From NCBI GenBank assembly GCA_013397075.1, contig VWZS01007432.1, positions 1,349,565-1,413,564 of the forward strand: a stretch of DNA of 64,000 nucleotides, written 5' to 3'. The position numbers and the translations under genes are program-made. Source of the DNA: Rhabdornis inornatus (lineage: Eukaryota > Chordata > Aves > Passeriformes > Rhabdornithidae). Shown here piece by piece: positions 1 to 9,680 of the stretch (the first letter of the stretch is position 1; each line of letters begins with the position of its first letter). A model generated the notes under the pieces. That model saw nothing but the letters and a program-made list of their open reading frames with translations. It searched no databases and had not been told where the DNA came from.

Positions 1-779
1 GTCTTGGTGACCTGTCAGAGAAAGATCAAGCAGCAAAATCCCAAACAATCCATTTTCAAGGCAAACCATTTCCCCTTGTCCTACCACTACATGTATGTTA
101 ATTGTACATAATTGTATGTTCCTGTGGATTCTGCCAGATGAAGCTCTCAGTATTAAATTAGAATGATCAGCAACTGTGAGTGTTCTATTTACAGATGAGC
201 ACAGTCCAGCCTCTTAAGCACAAGAAGTGCTCTTTTCTACTTCCTTAGCACCAGGAAATGCAAGGGCAATATTGATCACACTATAAGGGCACTATAGATC
301 ACACACAGTAGTAGATTGGGGTTTTTTTCTGTAAAGGGAATACAAATGTCCATAGATTGTTAGGTTTGCACTCACAGCACAGGCCTGTCATCATATTTGC
401 AAAAGTTAGTGTTTAAAGTGAGCAGGGAAGAGAGTTGTACCATGCCATGCTTGCTCTCTGAAGAAGAATGAATTTAGATAGAAGCTGGAAGGGAACCTTA
501 AAGTATGAAATCTGAGTGCAGTCCAGAAAGGTGGTGTAAAATTACTTGTCTTAATTCCTTTTTCTCAGGGCAGCATTGGCCCCTTTTTTTACTGTGAGTC
601 TCAAATTTTGGGAGTTGGGCAGACACAGCCAGAAGGATTCTGGCACACTTGGCCCAGTGTAGTTGCTATTCTGATTTGTGGGCAGTCAGCACCAAGGATG
701 GGCTAAGAGGAGCATGCACCTTTCTTCTGATTTGGTTTATTTCCTTGTTCAAGAAATTTCTTACCCAGGTTTGTCAGAC

Positions 780-1110
780 ATCCAATTTCAGGAAAAAAGA
801 GGTTTAATAATTGAATGGTGCAGCAGCAGGAACAGCTCAGGCTGCTTCCTCCAGGAGGGGCCGTGAAGGATGGAACCCCTGGGCTTTTATTCCCCTAAGT
901 CTGTGCACCCATTACCATGGGGAATTTCGGTTCTGGGGTCTTCCTGCTGTTCACTGGCTCCTGCAGAGTCTCAGAGTGACCAATCCTCTCCCAGACTGTG
1001 ATGCAGGGCCCTGAGCCCCTTTTTAGGAAAAGGATCCGTGCCCCTTCCCAGCTTGTTGCTGGGGGCTTCAGTTGTTTCCTACGCTCCATGGCACAATGTG
1101 CAGCTGGCAT
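780..1110. repeat. Possible old interspersed element (LTR-like)
   Basis: A GC-richer block of about 330 bases stands out from the AT-rich intron. It contains a TTTTATT box followed by C-rich and G-rich stretches and no sustained reading frame. This composition is like a decayed retroelement LTR, but no terminal repeats or target-site duplication could be defined by eye. It could equally be unique intronic sequence. Confidence 0.2.
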
Positions 1111-3189
1111 GGCAGCTTGCACACTCAGCTACCTGCACTTGGAGTACTTCTCAACATCCTATCTCTGAAGTCTCTTCTAACATTTAAACGACTGAAAATC
1201 ACCAAAAGTGATTACAGCTCAGAGGGTTGTTTTTTTTGGTTTTTTTTTTTCCAATTCTGAAGTTGCAAGAGGGAGTTGTAGGCTCTGACTAGGTGAAGTG
1301 CCAGCACTCTCTGGTTGTGGCTGTGGTGGCTGGGCTCAAGTTTCCAGACCCAGGTTGCTCAGGGCAGCTGTGTGGAGGCAAAGCTCACATGGGCAGGATC
1401 TTCCCTGCTGTCCCTGTGGTGGCAGGGGCTGACTCCCTCCCACACAGAGCCCAAAGAGGAGCCAAGTGCAGCTACTCAGAGAGTTTGGGCTTAGGGGCTT
1501 GATTCCTGCCCTGACATGCCAGGTTTATCCTTCCTTCTTAACAGCAGAGGGTTGGCAACACAGACACATTTGGGACAAACTTGAGTGCATTTAACCGTTT
1601 CCATTCCCAAATGACATGTCTTGAATTTAGGAAGGATTCAGCAGACATTTCCAAGTGAGGCAGTTTGAGCTGTCAGAAATAGAGCATTTCAGCCTCTCAG
1701 GGTCTTCGCACACACTGTGCTTTTCTGAATGAAAGTGGGGCTTTTTCTTTTAAGAGATGTGTTTGTTTCAGTTAACCTGGACCTTGGCAATGGATAGAAG
1801 ATACTTGCAGTGAGCTAATGGAAGCCTCTAATCTTTTTGAAAGTCCTGCTTATTTTGTCAATTGTGGAAACTTGTCAGTCGTTTACTGCTTGTTATCTGA
1901 GTTTTCAAGATTCCCCTGATTGTATCACTCAAAGTAAAACATTGATTGTAAATAATTAAGAATAAATTTCTTGCCAAACTGGCCAGGCTAGATAGTGAAT
2001 CACACATATGACTATGGTTTCAAAATGAATTTAGCAATACTGCTTAGGTAACATTGAAAGAGATCTGCAGAAATGATAATTAATGCTTTAAACACCCACA
2101 CCACAAAGTAAGTAAGCACATACTATTCCTCTTCATGTAGGGAAAATTAAAAGTTCAGAGAAGTAAAAACTTATCCAAGGCAATAGAGAGAGAAAGTTAG
2201 GATAATATCTCTTTATTGGTTGTGGTTTCTGCTTGTTCTTGACCCAAGTATATCAGTTCACTCCTGAGCTAAGTGTTAAAACATAGGAATTGAAGCTGAA
2301 GAAAATAGTACTTTCTTGGGCCTCTTTGGCAAAGAAGCTGGACCAGTTGGAAAGGTTTTAGTGACAGGTTGCTTTTAATATTGTGGTAATTCAGAATAGT
2401 ATTAGGCTAATGTGTGGCAAAATTAAGACTTTTCTGACCTTGGATTTGGCGAAGGCATTTTAGCTAGCTTTTGTACCTAAGGAGATTTGAGAGACAGATC
2501 AGATTTTAGGCTTTTCATGAGACAACCCATGCTAGCTGAAGTGTATTTCCTTACAGTTGCTGTGCCAATACAAGTCATGACTTAGCAGCTGTTCTGTATA
2601 GTGCTCATAAACTTAAATATCTCCAAATATCCTCTGAAGTTTCACTCAGTTAATTTACTTCATCATTTTGTAGCCTGTATCACCCTGCTCAAGTCTTTTA
2701 TCAGACTGCCTTGGTAAGTGCCAGTAGTTCCAATCCAACTGGGAAGAATTCCAATGATTATCTGTAATGTTTTAAAGCATGTCAAAACCACACGAAAAGG
2801 AAGGTAATAGAAATGCTTTTAAAAGTCCTTGGGCAGGTCGAGTGCCCTTCTTCCTATTACCCTTTCAGAAAAGGGGAGAGGAAATTATATAATCTGATCA
2901 TATTAGTAATTTAAAATAGTTACTCTTGTTTTATTGCAACACTTTCTAAAGACATGGAAAAAGGTGGCTTTTGGAGTAGAAAGGAGGAAAGGGAGGAAGT
3001 TTCAATCCTTATTGCTCACCTCATCAGAAGGTGACTGAGCACTGACCTTGGACATGATTGTAGGTATTAAGTGATAAATGTAATACCACAGCTGCTTCCC
3101 ACTCAACTTCCAGTCACATGGGGTCAGTCCTGGGTATGGATGGGCAGAGCCTTTCCTTTATGTATTGTGCTAAAGATACCATCCCTGTG

Positions 3190-3215
3190 TATATATATAT
3201 ATACATATATATATT
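3190..3215. repeat. TA dinucleotide microsatellite
   Basis: About 26 bases of alternating TA with one C interruption, lying in the presumed CDPF1 intron. Confidence 0.9.
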
Positions 3216-4094
3216 ACTTTCAGACATGATTAATGTCAAAACAGAAATAAACTATGGCAGCATGCTTTGGCAGCTCAGTTTTACCTGAATTGGACTATTC
3301 AGTTTGAAATTGAAATGGCCCCCTTCTGCCTTGATCATGGAATGGAGAAAACACATTAAAGTATCAACTGATTAAACACAGAACTGTACCAGGATAAGGG
3401 TTTAAAAGAAGGGCTTGACTCTACATAGTAAGTTTAATTCATAGGGCATTGAAAGAAGAATTAGGCTGAAAATCCCAGGTCTGAGAGAGCAGGACTACGG
3501 GTACATGCTCAGGAGTGCAGTGGTTCACAGTCATGATTTCCCCAGCTCCTGTTGGCCAAAATCTGCACTAGCTGGCAACTCATTTCAGCCAAAAGAATGC
3601 AAGTTGAGCACCTGTGTTACCTGTGAGGAGCTGCATCTTGACACTGGGGATCCCACCTGCAGGAACAGCCTCTCCACTCCTTTACAATGGCCCAGTGGCC
3701 ACCACTGGGAGCCCTGAGCCTTGGAGCTGGGGGGCTGTGTACCATTTGGCAATGCAAGCAACAGTAGCCAGGCCAACTTAAACTCTAATCTCCGCTTTTA
3801 AACTGGAAGCTTAACGTATTAAGGATACCAAGAGACAAAAAACAATAGGCTCTGGAGGTTGTGCAACTGAAATCCACTTTCAGGGCTTTTCAGAGGCTAA
3901 GGCCTCACACTCATTCCTGAATATGAAGGGGCCTGGAAGTCAACACAGAAAAGGACAATAGCTGAAGAGAAGTTGTTCCTCAAGCTTCCAAGTCATATGG
4001 AAGCGGCTGATTGTGATTTTGATATAATTATCAGCTGAATCTACTGCTAAAGCCCAGACAGTGACATAAGAAATAAAAGCAAGGAGAGGAGCAC

Positions 4095-4320
4095 AGGAAT
4101 AGCCTAGCCTAGCTCCCAGAGAAAGGCCAGCTGCAAAAGACCATGGCAAGGGGAAAACTTTGATATTTAGGTAAGACCCAGGGAATCCATTTCTCCCCAA
4201 AAGATGTCTAGTTCTATCTAAACTGATGTCTTTATTCATTCTTAAATCCCCAAGAATAATCCATCAGCAACACCAATTCCAGCTTACCCATGAAATCCTA
4301 TTTGGAATTTGGTGATCAGC
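4095..4320. repeat. Diverged repeat pair, copy A
   Basis: Similar in the same orientation to 4950-5130. The strongest part is a 28-base identity at 4282-4309, matching 5093-5120. Weaker matches run leftward (a CTTTATTCAT block at 4230, a GTAAGACCCA block at 4171 and a CAGGAAT block near 4096) and are interrupted by an indel of about 40 bases. This looks like two members of a dispersed repeat family or an old local duplication. The family was not recognised. Confidence 0.6.
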
Positions 4321-4949
4321 ACGTCAAGAGAACCAGGGATGTCAAGTCTCACCAAAGAGCAAAGGAATAATACATTAATTAGTTTCTCTTCTAGTTGTTC
4401 AAACTCTACATTGCAAATGCATTAAAATGTTCCATCAGTTTTGCTTCTTTCTGTTCAATTACTGACATCTGGTTACAGCTCCTGGGGAAAAAATAAATAC
4501 TGTTCTGTACAAGCTATGAACGGAACAGGGGTAGCAAAAATACCTTCTTTGTGCACAACAACTTTTATACTTTGCTATCAAGGGTTCAGAGGAGAGACAT
4601 TAGCTCAAGCTTTAGTACTAGGTGTGGTTTTAGGTTTTAACCAGTGAATGCATTTATTGAGGGTAAGGGATGAAATCTCATTTGAGTTGTCTTAGATGGA
4701 CAGAGTTCATTTAACTACTCCAGTTATTGGACACCTCTGTGACAGTGATATAATAGTGATACTTTTTAGTAGTGTCCTAGGACAGTACAAGTGCATGGAT
4801 TAATGGAAGAATAGTTTTCTTGGGAGTTATGGAAAAGATGGTCTGTTGTGAGAGACCCCAGTACTTGGCACTTATGTTGGCCTTTAGGCCATTTTTATGG
4901 AGACTGGTGAGGAAGAGTGTGCCAAGGCTCCAAGTCTCACATGCCATTG

Positions 4950-5130
4950 CAGGAATTTGGAAGATCCTCCCAGGAGGTAGAAATCTTCATCAGCCAAGAC
5001 TTAGAGGAAAACTGCTGTTTCAGTAAAACCCATAGAATCTCTTACACCTTTATTCATCCTCCGAGTATAATCCACCACCAACACCAGCTGCTGCTTACCC
5101 ATGAAATCCTATTTGGAATTCAATGAGCAG
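4950..5130. repeat. Diverged repeat pair, copy B
   Basis: Partner of the copy at 4095-4320, about 810 bases downstream in the same orientation. It shares the exact 28-base core at 5093-5120 and the flanking partial matches. It ends about 320 bases before the last CDPF1 exon. Confidence 0.6.
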
Positions 5131-5449
5131 GCCAGGAAACCTATGCATGGTGCTGGAAGGAGGAGGCAGCTGAGGGAAGAGTGTTGCTATTGCCTGGAGC
5201 AGGGAGCTGGTGAGGGTCACTTTAATAGAAGCAGTGGCACAGTTGATTTGGGGGTTTTATTTTTCACCCAGTAGGCTCTAACCAGATATTAGAATTACTG
5301 AGTAAGAAAAAGTTAAATTGATGGAATATTTCAGCCTAGAAGAAGAAGAATTAATTTTAGAAGAATTCTAAATATAAGTGTAGTTTAATGAGACTGGAAC
5401 GTAAACATTTCCATTGTGTATCCTGCTAGTAATGTTGTTTTCTCTACAG

Positions 5450-5683
5450 GACTATAGTCTGTTCTACTCCAAAAGTTTCTGCCTCCCCTGTGTGAAGGAA
5501 AACCTAAATGCCTTTCCTTTGGAAATAAAAGAAGACATGGATAAAAGGAAGCCCCAGCAGAAATCCTGCAAAAAAAACGGATACAAAGCATTAATCTTGA
5601 AGGTCCAAGAGCGACAGTTCTTTGGCTGGGGTTTCTCCTCTCTCTGCTTGGAGACTATCATGTTGCTCCTTTTAAAGAAGTGA
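5450..5683 (+). CDS. CDPF1: CDPF1, last coding exon (partial gene)
   Basis: The exon follows a good acceptor (TCTCTACAG ending at 5449) and opens with DYSLFYSKSFCLPCVKENL. This matches the C-terminal part of cysteine-rich DPF motif domain-containing protein 1, including the CLPC cysteine pair and the following NAFPLEI segment. The family is a small cysteine-rich, probably zinc-binding protein with no firmly established function. As read, the exon codes 77 residues and stops at 5681-5683. The last 30 or so residues do not resemble the mammalian tail and make the protein longer than usual. The switch falls at an A8 run (5570-5577). With one A fewer, the frame would end at a TAA at 5592-5594, giving a tail of about the mammalian length. 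The exon lies tail to tail with PPARA, as in human. Identity is clear; the true C-terminus is uncertain. Confidence 0.88.
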   Translation, partial: DYSLFYSKSFCLPCVKENLNAFPLEIKEDMDKRKPQQKSCKKNGYKALILKVQERQFFGWGFSSLCLETIMLLLLKK

Positions 5684-6068
5684 CCTTCATCAGCTCACTA
5701 CTACTGGAGAGAGCAGCACATTGCCTTGCCCTTGGCTTGGGTTCAGACATCCCCGTGCAGCGCCGGCTGCGCCAGGGAGCGGCTCCGAGGTGCTGAGGAG
5801 CCAGAAGGGAAGGCAGACGAGCCTGCTGTCACCATGTGAAATGCTTGCAGTAAGAAACCAAACAGCACAGAGCATAGGAACCATGTCCACATTTTCACAT
5901 TTGCTATTTTAGTGCTTTGTGTTGTTCTTGACACTCCTACAAGTGTTATGAAATTCCAAAACAGATTGATCTGGCTTAATTCAGTATATACCCAAGAGAG
6001 TCAGTGTACACCAATTGTTGATCTGGCAGTGCTGTCCTGATAAGATTACATTAGGCAGGGAATTTAAA

Positions 6069-6096
6069 GCTTTATTTTTAAGTCTAAAATAAAAGT
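6069..6096. terminator. Palindromic two-way poly(A) signal
   Basis: TTTATT at 6071-6076 (AATAAA on the minus strand) and AATAAA at 6088-6093 on the plus strand form an imperfect inverted repeat with only about 11 bases between them. One element could signal 3' processing for CDPF1 (plus) and for a longest PPARA form (minus). GU-rich downstream sequence is weak on both sides, so use is uncertain. Confidence 0.4.
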
Positions 6097-6204
6097 GCTA
6101 TGAGAAAATATCATAAATATAATACCTAAATTTTTCAATATGGTAATCTTAATGTTATCACAGCACTGAGACCTGAGATTCTGAAGATTGGTGCTTCTGC
6201 AATC

Positions 6205-6210
6205 AATAAA
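6205..6210 (+). terminator. Candidate CDPF1 poly(A) signal
   Basis: Canonical AATAAA about 520 bases after the CDPF1 stop, followed within 30 bases by CA dinucleotides suited to cleavage. Other plus-strand AATAAA hexamers occur at 6088, 6397 and 6931-6940, so the choice is tentative. Confidence 0.4.
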
Positions 6211-6250
6211 AGTATTTACAAGTCCCTTGCACTTGCAGTCACTTTTCACT

Positions 6251-7274
6251 TAACCTTGCAGTCCATGTCAGCACAGCAACTGGAGAAGACTGGCTTATGC
6301 TTTACAATAAGGATTACTTCCTTTTCACTTTCAAAGCAGTTAATCTGGAGATAGAAAAGTTCCATTAGTACACTCAATTCTTTCCTGAACCGGACAAATA
6401 AACTGCAGCTGTAATAGGGATGACAGAAACACAGTTTCAGGCAAAAAGGGTAAAAGGTTCTCATGGAAAGCAGCAATTTGTTTAGCTCAAAAATCAGCTT
6501 CTTCAGTTATCTGTTTTGACTGTTTCAAGATTTAGGTGTCTTTTATGTAACACCAGAGTCACACACCTTAAGGATACAGCTAGAATGCTCCCTAATCACA
6601 AAATCACCTTTTTAAATGCAAGTTATTGTTGGTCATTTCTTCAGAACCTGTTAGTGCCTTGGTTAACATCTCTTTTTTCCAACTCTTACATCCATATAAT
6701 TTGTAATACGACAACATCAAAAATCGATCATTTTAGTTGAATGAAAATGTGTCTGTTAAAAGAAATCAACATTATTTCAATGAGTTGTTCAGGACATTTA
6801 AATATCTTAAAATCTTTCTTTTTTCCGAACTTAGTATATGGGTGCCATTTGTTCAGCACTGAAATTTCTTGCACTGACTGGAAGAGCAATAACGAACCTA
6901 TCAGTAGCCTTTTCAAGCCTTAAGTGCTTTAATAAATAAAATATATGTATGTCTCTAATTGTGGAGAAAAAGATCCATGTTAGGAGGCAACATTTCAGAT
7001 TCCTTTTTGCAGTTACAAAAGACTACACTTTCAGGGGAAGTGATACTAAACTTACCTAAGATAGTTGGTATTATATTCCAGTTTCATGTTAGGAACACTG
7101 TTTAAAAGCTGTGAAGTGTCTATCTGTTCTGTATAAACACCAAAGGCATGTCCTGTGCTAAACCCACAACTGGAGAGAGCACTTTCCCACCTCAGAATTG
7201 TAGTCTTATAATCGAGCTGCCAAAGCAACATGGTTGTATGAGATCACAGGATATGTTTATACCAGCACACATAC
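6251..7274. other. Intergenic or overlapping 3' ends
   Basis: AT-rich sequence between the convergent genes CDPF1 and PPARA. No coding potential or RNA gene was seen. It contains plus-strand AATAAA copies at 6397-6402 and 6931-6940. Depending on which poly(A) sites are used, it is either a short intergenic gap or overlapping 3' UTR. Confidence 0.5.
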
Positions 7275-7284
7275 CTTGAAATAT

Positions 7285-7290
7285 TTTATT
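7285..7290 (-). terminator. Candidate main PPARA poly(A) signal
   Basis: TTTATT on the plus strand reads AATAAA in the PPARA direction. It is followed by a CA and then a GU-rich stretch (GGTATGTGTGCTGG), the expected downstream element. It has the best context among the minus-strand candidates and fits the long 3' UTR known for this gene. Confidence 0.5.
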
Positions 7291-8558
7291 TCCTGGATTT
7301 CCCATTGTTCATGAACGGATTGTACTCTTAAAAGCAGGTTTTAAAAGCCTGCCTAGTGCAGTTCCCATGTCAGTGAGAACGGGATCTCATCTCCCTGACC
7401 TGTTTTCCCTCCTGTTCAGCTTCCTCTGTGCCCTTTTAAGACAAATGCCATTATCTCATTTATTCATAACCATTATCTTTGCCTTTACAATATGACTGAG
7501 GAGTCATTTAAAGCCCTCAGAAATTTCCATGCCTTTAAGTACTTGTTATGTTGAAACTGGAGGGGGAAAAGACTCAGTATTAAAAGGGAGCAGAACTTCA
7601 GAGCAGAACTACAGAATATTTAATTTGGCTCAGTACAGCTCAGTTATTTATTGTACAGCAGGAAAATCCAAGTCAGGGATGCCTCTGCTTCAAGTTACCT
7701 GGCTGTGAAGACCTGCTGGGTGCAGAACAGCCAGCAGGTACTGCAGAGGGACAGCAGATGTGTTCTGGCATCTCTGGTCTATGCTTGAGGGAAAGGAGAC
7801 TGCTCTACAGGCCACTTTGTATTTCCTGGAATGACAATGGATTATTATCTGTGCCCAGCTGTTAGAACTTATATATTCCACATTCTTGTATTCCCACTGA
7901 ACACAAGCATTATGGTCTCAGTATCATCATATTTTGGTATATATGTGACTTCACAGGCTGAATGATACCATGCCCAACCTTTCCTGCTCTTCATGGATGC
8001 ACAGCCTTTACAGGTTATTTTCATTGGGTCTCCAAGTACTCAACATCAGGTCTTCCATGCTCCTGAGCATAGCTGATGAAGAAACCCAAGTCTTTTTCCT
8101 CTGCTGTAATTTTCACCTCAGCACTCTCTCACCAGCTTAAATATCCCCAGATTCTGGAAGGAAAATAGCTACCTGTGACATATTTCCTTGACTGATTTAA
8201 TTGAAGATGTGCTCATTGAATTAGTCTGTGCTGCCTTTCATACAGAAGTGCACTTGTTACTTGTTGAATTCCATGGATGTCTCAAACGAGCCATACAAAC
8301 CATAAGAATATGAAAGATCACAGCTGGATGGTGGGTCAGCACCAAATTTAGGTAATATATAGAGATAAATGTATATGCAATGTCTCTGAGTATGTTACAC
8401 ACTGACTCCTGCTTCAAAAGGTGTCTGACAGTACACAGAGAAGCATCAGTACTTTAAGATGCTTCAAATATGCTGCCTTTTGAATGTCACATCACAGTGA
8501 GTTCCTTTCCTGGAGATAAAAGATCAGCACAAGTCATTAAATTAACTTTTAAAAATAC

Positions 8559-8564
8559 TTTATT
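8559..8564 (-). terminator. Alternative PPARA poly(A) signal
   Basis: A minus-strand AATAAA followed by A/T-rich sequence and a TTGTGCTG element about 30 bases downstream. It would give a 3' UTR of about 7 kb. Confidence 0.3.
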
Positions 8565-9229
8565 TTTTTAAAACCATTAAGGCAAAACTGTGTTTCAAAT
8601 TAAGTTGGTTTACATTCAGTCTGAAAGGATTAAAGCACATAGGTTCCTACCAGTCTATACAAACACTGTGAATTCAACCTCTTATTTTTAAAGAAGGTGG
8701 AAAAAATCAGAATGTAAGAAAGAAAAAAAGTTTAGTTCAAGTGTTTTCATCCTAGATCAGTAGGCTGGTAACGTTTGAGAATGTGTCATTGTATGTAGCT
8801 AGGTGTGACTTTAACATTCACAAGTGCAAGATACGTTGTCTTTCCTAAAAATCCCTGTGAGACCAGGGCATCCATTCGTCCTTGGAAGTGTCATTTGCAT
8901 TGTTCTAACAGAAAGAAACTTGGGAACTTGGCTTGAATTAGTGGTTTTTACTGGGAAACAAGCATTCCATGAGAATTAGGTTTGACTACTTCTTGCAAGA
9001 AATGTCTGCTTGTTCTACGTTCTGTATTTACTGTAGTAAAATGTACTCAAAACCTCCTAAAAAACAATTACTGGAAACAATATTTTGTCTTGTTTTCTCT
9101 TTAATATTGATATCTTGATTTAATGAAACACTTGTTAGCTCTATTGATTAGGGTTTGGCAACATTAACAACACTGTGCTTTTCTTATGTCCTACCAGATA
9201 ACAGACCATTTAAGATATGAGGGAGGGTT

Positions 9230-9680
9230 TCAGCATCCCGGAGCACTTAAGCTGTGGTGCTGCATTCCTAGACAAAATTCTGAGCAACTCTTTGTAAGAG
9301 CTGTGGAACAGCAGGAGCTGCAGAACAGCAGGAGCTGCACAGAAGGCAGCTCCCGGAGAAGCTGCTAAGCCAGACTTTGTCAAACCACTCAGAGGAGGTT
9401 CTGGAGCACATTGATAGCACTGAAACGAAGTAACTAAACCATGCATGCTCCTCCTCTGCCGAAGGACCAAGGCACAGTGACTCCATGGAGAGAGCTGTTG
9501 TGTGTGTGGGAATGAGCCATGTGAGCCCCTGGATGGGCCGGGGCGAGCAGGGGTGGCTGCGAGTGAGTCACCCGCAGGAGGGGTGGTGACCTGCTCCCAG
9601 CTCTGCAGAACATCCCACACGGGCTGCCTGGTGACACTGCACTCCTACATACCCGGAGTACAACACACCTCCGGGATTTC
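9230..9680. other. GC- and CpG-richer patch of unknown origin
   Basis: About 450 bases with visibly more G+C and a dozen or so CpGs inside AT-rich 3' UTR sequence. It holds a perfect 17-base tandem duplication (9306-9322 and 9323-9339) and a 7-bp perfect hairpin (CCCGGAG at 9652-9658 with CTCCGGG at 9669-9675). Reading frames exist on both strands but none resembles a known protein. It could be a transposable-element remnant that keeps its CpGs, or a small regulatory island. Confidence 0.35.

Larger units (their letters stand above)
1..5449 (+). other. Probable CDPF1 intron, non-coding
   Basis: No reading frame here resembles a known protein, and the part of CDPF1 that precedes its last exon (the CXXC-bearing N-terminal half) was not found on the plus strand. 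The stretch is therefore read as intron of CDPF1, with its upstream exons off the left edge. It is AT-rich and holds a TA microsatellite at 3190-3215, a GC-richer block at about 780-1110, and a diverged repeat pair at about 4095-4320 and 4950-5130, listed separately. The intron assignment is inferred from the acceptor at 5449 and the order of genes in other vertebrates. Confidence 0.6.
5684..6250 (+). other. Probable CDPF1 3' UTR
   Basis: Non-coding sequence after the CDPF1 stop. It includes a small GC- and CpG-rich patch at about 5750-5830, unusual for this AT-rich neighbourhood, then AT-rich sequence with AATAAA signals at 6088 and 6205. The 3' end is not proven. The 6205 signal would give a UTR of about 550 bases. 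Confidence 0.5.

Noticed and set aside
2672..2713. Possible 40-base CDPF1 exon between an acceptor-like TTTTGTAG and a donor GTAAGTG on the plus strand
   Set aside because: None of its three frames matches the CDPF1 protein that should precede the last exon.
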